A DNA stretch of 9,213 nucleotides from Verrucomicrobiota bacterium. GTDB taxonomy: Bacteria; Verrucomicrobiota; Verrucomicrobiae; Opitutales; CG1-02-43-26. Position numbers and translations under genes: made by a program. The notes under the pieces are model-generated. The model had not been told where the DNA came from. It was given only the letters and a program-made list of their open reading frames with translations, and ran no database searches. Location: the NCBI GenBank assembly GCA_013289195.1, contig JABDAI010000048.1, positions 1-9,213 of the forward strand, read 5' to 3'. Positions 1 through 7,200 of this stretch are shown piece after piece. Positions within the stretch are counted from its first letter, which is position 1, and each line of letters begins with the position of its first letter.

Positions 1-1
1 A

Positions 2-982
2 CCGCAAACAGGATCTAAAACGCCTAACGATTATGTAAAACCTGAAGACAATCTTGATGGAATTTATGACGATTTAACGGCAGGACTAATCGTTACACAG
101 AGAGAATTAGAGATGGGAAACAAAGTAATACAGCGTAATGTAAATCCTGATGATTTTGTTCTTTCCGGAGTTCGAGAAGAAGATTTAAAACGATTAGCCG
201 AGTTCGATGTAGAAAGATCTTTTGGCTGGGGATTAATCGATGAGCGAATACATCCTGAAATCGTGAAGAAAGTACTCGAGCTAAACCCACTATGGTTGCA
301 AGATTATTATGTGATAAGTCAAAAGTCCGTGTGTTATAGAGAGTCTAAGGCGAAAGTTTGTGAAGCTTTTGCAAAGACGGCTGGATGGCTTATCCCTGAA
401 ACTGGAGATGAACTTTTTAAAGATGAAGATGGTCTATCTACTTACGAAGAAGGATCCTGTATCATTGCAAAAGTTTTGGCTACAATAAAAGAAGGCAATA
501 TCAATGATTTAACGTTTGAATTCATTACACAAGACCAATTTAAGAATAAAATCGAAGATTTTGGAGTCGGTGATTGGGCTCTTTGTCAACTGATAATCGA
601 TACACTCGTAACCCATAATGACTCCAAAGTATCCTCTTTTATTTTTTCAATAGTAGATGGGATTATGGCAAGAAAAAAGCAAGAAGGGCAATTGACAGAG
701 GAGGCTGTATACTTAGGAAGTGATGATTATCAGCGATTGTGGAAAGATTATAAAGAAGCGCATGAAGCAGAGAAAAAAAGAATTGAGGAGGAAAAAAATG
801 CCCGCAAGACAAAAAATCAACCTCAAAACATCGCTCCAGCTGTTCCTGATACTGCGTCTGCTCAACCAATTCTAACTTCTGAGACTAAAAAAGAAAACGA
901 GCCACAAGGATCTGGTTTGTCTTTATGTCTAATGATTATACTTATTGCCATAATTTGTGAGACGTTTTATAGGTACTCTTAA
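2..982 (+). CDS. Hypothetical protein with C-terminal membrane anchor, 5'-partial
   Basis: Not recognised. The frame is open from base 2 without a stop, and the codons before the first ATG (113) read as normal protein, so the gene very probably starts upstream of the window; 326 residues are visible. If ATG 113 were the start, the protein would have 289 residues. Numbered from that Met, residues 1-210 look globular and mixed in charge. Residues about 211-240 are rich in Lys/Glu/Ala and probably helical or coiled-coil (KKRIEEEKNARKTK). Residues 241-266 form a Pro/Ala/Ser/Thr-rich flexible linker. Residues about 268-286 are a hydrophobic segment (GLSLCLMIILIAII), followed by only three residues (RYS). 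This is the layout of a tail-anchored membrane protein with its bulk in the cytoplasm. No catalytic motif was seen. A strong terminator follows the stop, so it ends its transcription unit. Function cannot be assigned. Confidence 0.8.
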   Translation, partial: PQTGSKTPNDYVKPEDNLDGIYDDLTAGLIVTQRELEMGNKVIQRNVNPDDFVLSGVREEDLKRLAEFDVERSFGWGLIDERIHPEIVKKVLELNPLWLQDYYVISQKSVCYRESKAKVCEAFAKTAGWLIPETGDELFKDEDGLSTYEEGSCIIAKVLATIKEGNINDLTFEFITQDQFKNKIEDFGVGDWALCQLIIDTLVTHNDSKVSSFIFSIVDGIMARKKQEGQLTEEAVYLGSDDYQRLWKDYKEAHEAEKKRIEEEKNARKTKNQPQNIAPAVPDTASAQPILTSETKKENEPQGSGLSLCLMIILIAIICETFYRYS

Positions 983-1014
983 ATTGAGAAAATGAGTATT
1001 ACTTTATAAGTATC

Positions 1015-1045
1015 AATATTCTGATGAAAGTCAGAATATTTTTTT
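1015..1045 (+). terminator. Intrinsic terminator after the membrane-anchored protein gene
   Basis: A perfect 10-bp stem (1015-1024 AATATTCTGA pairing with 1031-1040 TCAGAATATT) encloses a 6-nt loop. It runs into a tract of seven T at 1039-1045. It lies 32 nt after the stop codon at 980-982. The stem has only three G:C pairs, but in an AT-rich genome the perfect stem plus T tract is convincing. It separates the upstream gene from valS. Confidence 0.85.
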
Positions 1046-1066
1046 ACATTCTGGAAATCATTTATC

Positions 1067-1095
1067 TTTACGAGGGTTTTGCTGATTTCTATAAT
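1067..1095 (+). promoter_or_regulatory. Candidate distal sigma70-type promoter for valS
   Basis: TTTACG (1067-1072, 4 of 6 matches to TTGACA) is followed after 17 bp by a perfect TATAAT (1090-1095). It sits after the terminator and before valS, where a promoter is expected. A second TATAAT occurs at 1099-1104. AT-rich sequence gives chance matches easily, so this is only a candidate. Confidence 0.35.
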
Positions 1096-1150
1096 AATTA
1101 TAATATTAACCCTTCTCTGGCATCTTAAATACTTGAAAAATGTAATTTTT

Positions 1151-1178
1151 TAGACAAATTTAAACAAATATATACAAT
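1151..1178 (+). promoter_or_regulatory. Candidate proximal sigma70-type promoter for valS
   Basis: TAGACA (1151-1156) and TACAAT (1173-1178) each match the sigma70 consensus at five of six positions, with a 16-bp spacer. Transcription would start near 1185. This gives a leader of about 43 nt that contains the small hairpin at 1197-1213. It is the better placed of the two candidates, but not proven. Confidence 0.4.
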
Positions 1179-1196
1179 ATCAAAGATATATGGTAA

Positions 1197-1213
1197 ATTG
1201 CGACCTTCGCAAT
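1197..1213 (+). promoter_or_regulatory. Small hairpin in the valS leader
   Basis: A perfect 7-bp stem (ATTGCGA with TCGCAAT) closes on a 3-nt loop (CCT). It ends 14 nt before the valS start codon. It is too short to be a T-box riboswitch and no T-box-type sequence or terminator was seen. It could shape ribosome access to a start that lacks a Shine-Dalgarno sequence, or be a protein-binding palindrome; either role is inference. Confidence 0.35.
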
Positions 1214-1227
1214 AGCTTGACTAAAAA

Positions 1228-3951
1228 ATGACCGATATTAGTAAATCATACATCCCTGAAGCCGTTGAAACCAAATGGTACAAAGCCTGGCTCGACAATC
1301 ACTGTTTTAAAGCAAATCCTGGATCTTCAAAAGACCCTTACTGTATCGTGATTCCCCCACCTAATGTCACAGGCGTCCTTACTATGGGTCATGTTCTTAA
1401 TAATACAATACAAGATATCCTAGTTCGCCGTGCCAGACAATTTGGTAAAGAAGCTCTTTGGCTTCCAGGCACGGATCATGCAGGCATTGCGACACAAACC
1501 CGCGTCGAACGCGAACTTCGTAACGAAGGTCTCACACGCTTTGATCTTGGTCGGGAAAAATTTATCGAACGTACTAAATTATGGCGTGATCAACATGGAG
1601 GTATTATCCTTCAACAACTCAAACGTCTTGGTGCTTCTTGCGATTGGGATCATCTTGTTCATACTCTGGATCCTGACTATTCCAATGCCGTCTTGACGGC
1701 CTTTGTCGAATTATTTAAGCGCGGCTATATCTATCGCGGCAAACGTATGGTCAATTGGTGCCCAGTTAGCTTGACGGCTCTCTCCGACGAAGAAGTCATC
1801 ATGAAACCTCAAAAAAGTATCATCTATAAAATTAAATACCAAATCGTTGAACATCCCGATACTTATTTAGAAATCTCTACCACTCGTCCCGAGACCATCA
1901 TGGGCGATTCGGCCGTTGCCGTTAATCCCAAAGATCCACGCTATCAATCCTTTGTTGGCAAACACGTTTGGCGTCCCTTTCCTAAAGAAAAACTTCCCAT
2001 TATTGCTGACGAAGCGGTAGATATCGAATTTGGTACCGGTGTTTTGAAAGTGACTCCTGCCCATGATCCCACCGATTTTGCCATCGGTGCTCGTCATAAC
2101 TTACCTATAATAGACATCATGCATCCAAATGCGATGCTCAACGACCTTGCTGGCCAAGAGTTTTCAGGCATGGATCGTTTTACTGCTCGTAAAGCCGTTG
2201 CTAAAAAACTGGATGAAATGGGTCTTCTTATTGCGGAACTAGCCTACGAAAATAATATCGGTTATTCTGAACGTGCCGATGTCCCCATCGAACCAAAAGT
2301 TTCTGAACAATGGTTTTTAAAATATCCCAAAGTCGATGAAGCGAAAAAAGTAGTCCAAGAGGGAATGATCAAATTTTGGCCCAAACGCTGGGAAAAAACC
2401 TATCTTCATTGGCTAGACAATATTCAGGATTGGTGCATCAGTCGCCAAGTCTGGTGGGGCCACCGTATCCCGGTTTGGTATAAAAAAGGAAAAGATCGCA
2501 AAAACCCCATGAACTGGTATATTTCCGTCACTCCTCCATCAGATCCCGATAACTGGGAACAGGAAGAAGATGTCCTAGATACTTGGGCTTCCTCCTGGAT
2601 CTGGCCCTTTGCTACTTTAGGTTGGCCTAACGAAAAAACCATGAATTACAAAGGTTTTTATAAATTTTATCCTACAAGTGATCTCGTTACTGGCCCCGAT
2701 ATCATCTTCTTTTGGGTTGCCCGTATGATTATGGCTGGCCTGGAGTTCACCGGCCCCTCAAAAGATAAATTAGAAAATGATGAACTTCTAGAACGTATCC
2801 CCTTTTCTAATGTCTATTTCACGGGCATAGTCCGAGATATCCATGGCCGAAAAATGTCTAAAAGCTTAGGCAATTCTCCCGATCCTGTTGAACTCATGGA
2901 AAAATACGGAGCAGATGGGCTCCGCTTGGGGATTATGAGTATAGCGGCCCAAGGTCAGGATATCCACTTCAGTGAGGAACGCGTTCAATTCGGAAGAAAT
3001 TTCTGCAATAAACTTTGGAATGTCTGCCGCTTTCGCATCATTTCAGGAGAGATGCACGATAATACCAATCTAGATACAATTATGAAGCGTTTGAATTTCG
3101 AGGCCTTCGATGCCGATGATCACGCTATTATTGGAGCCTTATTAAAGACAATCGATGATGTTAACAATAATTTCGAACTCTACGAATTTAACCTAGTCAT
3201 CCAAAACATCTACAATTTCTTTTGGGGACATTTTTGCGACTGGTATATAGAAGTATCAAAAACCAAGCACCAAGACTGCTCTTTAAGAAAAGATCGCCTA
3301 GCGATACAGGATTTAGTCATGCGGCAAGTGCTTTTAATGCTCCATCCTTTCATACCATTCATAACAGAAGAACTCTGGCATGAGCTTGGATATGGTAAGC
3401 CAGAGGAGTTCATCCAAAATACTTCTCCCTTCCAAAAAGCCGAGGAACTTGAGGACCTTTTAGATACTCATGGAATTACAATTTCGCAGCAAGCAATTGA
3501 TGAGATTACAAAAATCCGTGAATTCGTTTCAAAGACCCGCGGGTTAAAAGCAGAATTCAATCTAGCTGCCAAAAAAGATCTTAACTTTTACTATAAAGCC
3601 AACCATGATGAAAACATAATCCTTGAGCAAAATCTTGATAAACTAAAATTACTTCTAGGAGCCGCCACTTTCGAAAGAATAAAAAGTATGGAGAATACCC
3701 CTGCCGTCGTCACTCTACTAGGAACGCTTTATTTAAATATCTCTAACGAAATCGATGTCGAAGCTCAGCGCGATAAACTCAATAAAGAGCTAGTAAAATT
3801 AGAAAAGCTAATCGAAATTGGCGAAAGCAAATTAAAAGATGGCACCTTCACCAGTAAAGCTCCCCCCCATATTATCGAAGGCGCCAAAAAACAACTAGAA
3901 GAAACACAGCAAAAGTACAATGAAGTAAAACAACTCCTTTCAGCATTGTGA
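1228..3951 (+). CDS. valS: Valine--tRNA ligase (valyl-tRNA synthetase)
   Basis: Class I aminoacyl-tRNA synthetase of the cytoplasm; it joins valine to tRNA-Val using ATP and clears mischarged threonine. At 907 residues it is complete and of normal length. The HIGH-type ATP motif reads TMGH (52-55) after PPPNVTG (43-49). GTDHAGIATQ, typical of valine enzymes, lies at 81-90. The CP1 editing domain shows TTRPET (218-223) and TPAHDPTDF (276-284), whose Asp280 matches the known editing aspartate by position. SRQVWWGHRIP (405-415) and KMSKS (542-546) complete the catalytic core. The anticodon-binding helical domain follows, and residues about 842-907 form the C-terminal coiled-coil arm that contacts tRNA. 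The DTWFSS motif of many relatives reads DTWASS here. ATG 1228 is chosen because the protein then begins with the usual N-terminal helix (YIPEAVETKWYKAW). No Shine-Dalgarno is present. Sequence style from recall is verrucomicrobial. Confidence 0.98.
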   Translation: MTDISKSYIPEAVETKWYKAWLDNHCFKANPGSSKDPYCIVIPPPNVTGVLTMGHVLNNTIQDILVRRARQFGKEALWLPGTDHAGIATQTRVERELRNEGLTRFDLGREKFIERTKLWRDQHGGIILQQLKRLGASCDWDHLVHTLDPDYSNAVLTAFVELFKRGYIYRGKRMVNWCPVSLTALSDEEVIMKPQKSIIYKIKYQIVEHPDTYLEISTTRPETIMGDSAVAVNPKDPRYQSFVGKHVWRPFPKEKLPIIADEAVDIEFGTGVLKVTPAHDPTDFAIGARHNLPIIDIMHPNAMLNDLAGQEFSGMDRFTARKAVAKKLDEMGLLIAELAYENNIGYSERADVPIEPKVSEQWFLKYPKVDEAKKVVQEGMIKFWPKRWEKTYLHWLDNIQDWCISRQVWWGHRIPVWYKKGKDRKNPMNWYISVTPPSDPDNWEQEEDVLDTWASSWIWPFATLGWPNEKTMNYKGFYKFYPTSDLVTGPDIIFFWVARMIMAGLEFTGPSKDKLENDELLERIPFSNVYFTGIVRDIHGRKMSKSLGNSPDPVELMEKYGADGLRLGIMSIAAQGQDIHFSEERVQFGRNFCNKLWNVCRFRIISGEMHDNTNLDTIMKRLNFEAFDADDHAIIGALLKTIDDVNNNFELYEFNLVIQNIYNFFWGHFCDWYIEVSKTKHQDCSLRKDRLAIQDLVMRQVLLMLHPFIPFITEELWHELGYGKPEEFIQNTSPFQKAEELEDLLDTHGITISQQAIDEITKIREFVSKTRGLKAEFNLAAKKDLNFYYKANHDENIILEQNLDKLKLLLGAATFERIKSMENTPAVVTLLGTLYLNISNEIDVEAQRDKLNKELVKLEKLIEIGESKLKDGTFTSKAPPHIIEGAKKQLEETQQKYNEVKQLLSAL

Positions 3952-4272
3952 ATCGAGAATGGAAAAGCGTTTAAGCCACCACCTGTTTACTGCACTTTTG
4001 CTCAAACTAAATACTTTTGAGGCTCCTCGCTGAGAATTGCCGGATTTAATGTAGTTTATAACTCTTGTTCTCAAATCTGTGCTAGAGGCTTTTGTACTCA
4101 TAAAACATCACATTAGCACAAAAATGTCCCTTATTCATGCGAATTTACTACATATAGTAAATCCGTATTAATTAGGGACATAAAAAAAGAAGTTCATAAA
4201 GTCTTGCAAGTTCAAAAGTTTCCTTTAATTATTTGTGATTAAATTCAATTAATTTTGATAAAAATAACAAAA
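3952..4272. other. Intergenic region between valS and the repeat genes
   Basis: About 320 bp with no convincing reading frame, tRNA-like fold or clear rho-independent terminator for valS. A weak imperfect stem near 3970-4007 (GTTTAAGC with GCTCAAAC, one mismatch) lacks a T tract. The notable content is the long palindrome at 4124-4181. Weak promoter-like boxes occur nearer the start of the next gene (TTGCAA at 4204-4209, TTGTGA at 4233-4238), but neither has a good partner, so no promoter is called. Confidence 0.6.
4124..4181. repeat. Long imperfect inverted repeat (hairpin)
   Basis: Two 27-base arms (4124-4150 and 4155-4181) pair with only four mismatches around a 4-nt loop (CATA). The outer 8 bp (ATGTCCCT with AGGGACAT) and the inner 8 bp (ATTTACTA with TAGTAAAT) are perfect. 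It is flanked by A-runs on both sides (4120-4123 and 4182-4188). On the - strand the hairpin is followed by only four T, a weak terminator signature; on the + strand there is no T tract. It may be a remnant or miniature inverted-repeat element, a repetitive palindrome, or a regulatory structure before the repeat genes. Confidence 0.65.
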
Positions 4273-7200
4273 ATGATACCTGTAAAAAGAGATAATAAAA
4301 TAAAAGATTTCAATATGGATGCGGATGCTTCGACGGGCATTATGGGTAATATGCATGTTGGTGCCCGAGCTAAGCTTGAGACGTCTTCTATTCATGTCTT
4401 TAATTTTAAACTTGAAGAATGTTATAATCATAGTCTTGATGAGCGATCAGTAGGAGAAGAAGAGCTAGAAAGAAAAGAAAGCGAAGAAACACCCATCGAG
4501 GAAAACAAAGAAATAAAACGGCCTAAACACCTGCGAAAACATACATCCCACATCATATCAAGTGCCATCCAGGGACACAAAGACGGATCAATTGCCAGAC
4601 AGGAACACGAAATAAAATGGCCTAAACTGCCCCTGCCAAAACAGATATACAAAGAATCAAAACTGCCCATCCAGATATACAAAGATGATAACACTATGTC
4701 AATCGATGACTTGCTATCTTCACAGGAGATCAAAGATATTATCCCAGAGAAAAGCAAATTTACGATAAAAATTAACCGTGAAAATGATATTGCTAAGCTG
4801 GAAGGAGCGTTGATTTCGAACCCAAATGCCCCATTTTTTAAGCAAATCCAAAAATTGAACTTTGAGGCTGGTCTAGATAAGAGCTTTGAACTAATTATTC
4901 CGCTACTAAAGACTATTATTGCAAATCCCAATCTTCTTCCTAGTCTCATAGGTCTTACATTTGGGAATATTGGACAAAACGTTGATTTTATTTTCCTTGA
5001 ATCATTCAAAGGCCTTGCCGAGCTTTCCTTTGATGAGATTGGCGGTACTGGTCATCTGCAGTTGCCAAAATCTTTCGATGAATTGAAACGCCTTTCTATT
5101 GGCAAGGTTTATGGTCGGCTTATCTTTCCCGAATCCCTCAAAGGCCTTGCCGAGCTTTCTATTTATGGTAATCTGCCGTTGCCAATAGCACTCAATGCGC
5201 TTAAACGCCTGTCTATTGGAGGTGTTTGTGGTCAGATTATCTTTCCCGAATCGCTCAATGGCCTTGCCGAGCTTTCTATTGATGAGATTGGCGGTTTTGG
5301 TACTCTGCAGTTGCCGGAATTTTTCGATGAACTGAAACGCCTTTCTATTGGCAAGATTAACGGTCGGCTTATCTTTCCCGAATCGCTCAATGGCCTTGCT
5401 GAGCTTTCTATTGGTGGGATTTATAGTAATCTGCCGTTGCCAATAGCACTCAATGCGCTTAAACGCCTGTCTATTGGAGGTGTTTGTGGTCAGATTATCT
5501 TTCCCGAATCGCTCAAGAGCCTTACTGAGCTTTCTATTAGTTATATTGCTAGTAATAGTAATCTGAAGTTGCCAAAAGCACTTGATGCGCTTAAACGCCT
5601 TTCTATTGGCGATGTTTATGGTCAACTGAGCTTGCCCGAATCGCTCAAGAGCCTTACCGAGCTTTCTATTAGTTATATTGCTAGTAAAAGTAATCTGAAG
5701 TTGCCAAAAGCACTTGATGCGCTTAAACGCCTTTCTATTGGCGATGTTTATGGTCAACTGAGCTTGCCCGAATCGCTCAAGAGCCTTACCGAGCTTTCTA
5801 TTAGTTATATTCGTAGTGATGGTAATCTGAAGTTGCCAAAAGCACTTGATGCGCTTAAACGTCTTTCTATTGGCGATGTTTATGGTCAATTGAGCTTGCC
5901 CGAATCGATCAAGAGCCTTACCGAGCTTTCTATTAGTTATATTGATAGTAGAGGTACCTTTAGTATATCAAGTACTCTCTCTAATCTTAAAAAATTATTC
6001 ATAAAGCGCATAGGTAAAAATTCTCTTGATTTACTAGGCTCATTTGAAAAATTGGATGTACATAAGTTTACTTTTGGAGATATAGATGCTGATGTTAGTT
6101 TAAAATCGACAATTCTACAAAAGGCAATGAGTATTAGAAGTGCATTAAAATCATTTTGCTCTATATGGCACCCAGAGCTTCCCAACGTAATTTCAAATGC
6201 AATATTTAAAAATTACGATTTAAAAGAGATACTTCAACTTCGATTAGTTTCAAAAGGATTTTGTGAACTTATGAATTATCCAAAAGGGCTTTCGGCAAAA
6301 GCGATAGTCTCTTTTCAATGCAAACAACTTTATCCATCTGACGAACAATCTATAAAGTACAAATTCATGTTTGCTAAAAACAATTCAATAGAAACGGTTT
6401 TGAAAATAGAAAATCCCGATGATTTTGAGGAGCTAAAGAAATTAGTCCTCGAAAAACAGAACCTCTTTGATCAAATCGATAAAATCGATTTGGAAAAAAT
6501 TGAAATTAACAATGATTCCGCTGACTTTATTAATCAATTATTAACTGAATTAAAAAACTCAGCATCGTTCCCTAGTCTTACGAATCTTACCTTAGGAAAT
6601 ATTTGTCACGAAAGTACAGTCAAATTTCCTGACTCACTTCAAAAACTCACTATCGGAAAGGTTCAAGAGAATACAACACTTCAATTGCCAAAGGAGCTTA
6701 CAATACTTGTCATTGGAGATATAAGCAATAAAGTTGAGTTTAATTTAAATTTATCCAATTGCGAAAATTTAAAAGATCTCACTATTGGTAATATTGGTCA
6801 TGATTCAACTCTGATTGTCACACCAATGTGGCCTAATTCAACTAGTCTTTTTTACTGTCAAATTGGAACTATTTGGGATGGGGCAACGTTAACATTACCA
6901 TCAACTCTTTCTGATCTTGAAATTCTTGAGCTCGGTGATATTTGGGACAATGCAACAGTTACCATATCTAATGAAAGGCTAAAACATCTTTCTATTGGAA
7001 ATGTATTATTTGAAACCTCGCTTAAGTTACCTGAAGCACTTGATAGCTTAGAAAGTCTCTCTATTGGAGATATAGGAACTGATCTAGTGTTACCAATTTC
7101 ACTTAATAATCTTAGTTCACTTAAAATTGGTAATATTTGCAATGGTGCAAAACTAATATTCCCGAAAAAACTCGATACTCTTAAAGAACTTATCATTGGC

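Noticed and set aside
983..1227. T-box riboswitch or leader peptide upstream of valS
   Set aside because: No T-box-type sequence, no antiterminator/terminator pair close to the start and no Val-rich small frame; the only terminator belongs to the upstream gene.
1430..1696. Alternative + strand frame inside valS
   Set aside because: Out of frame with an unambiguous valS; its content is a shadow with no recognisable domain.
4255..4272. TTG start six codons upstream for the first repeat protein
   Set aside because: No ribosome site supports it, and ATG 4273 is available in frame; the added residues carry no recognisable feature.
4428..5009. Open frame of 193 codons on the - strand
   Set aside because: Lies entirely opposite the N-terminal coding region of the first repeat protein; composition is Ser/Leu-rich as expected for a reverse shadow, with no motif.
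5002..5889. Long open frame (295 codons) on the - strand opposite the homogenised array
   Set aside because: The repeats happen to lack stops on the reverse strand, so an open stretch is copied along with each unit. Its translation is a monotonous shadow of the repeat (NIANRKAFKRIKCFWQLQ), and the + strand frame is clearly the gene.
5569..5964. Possible CRISPR array
   Set aside because: The repeated units are 132 bp, directly adjacent without unique spacers, and lie in frame inside a coding sequence.
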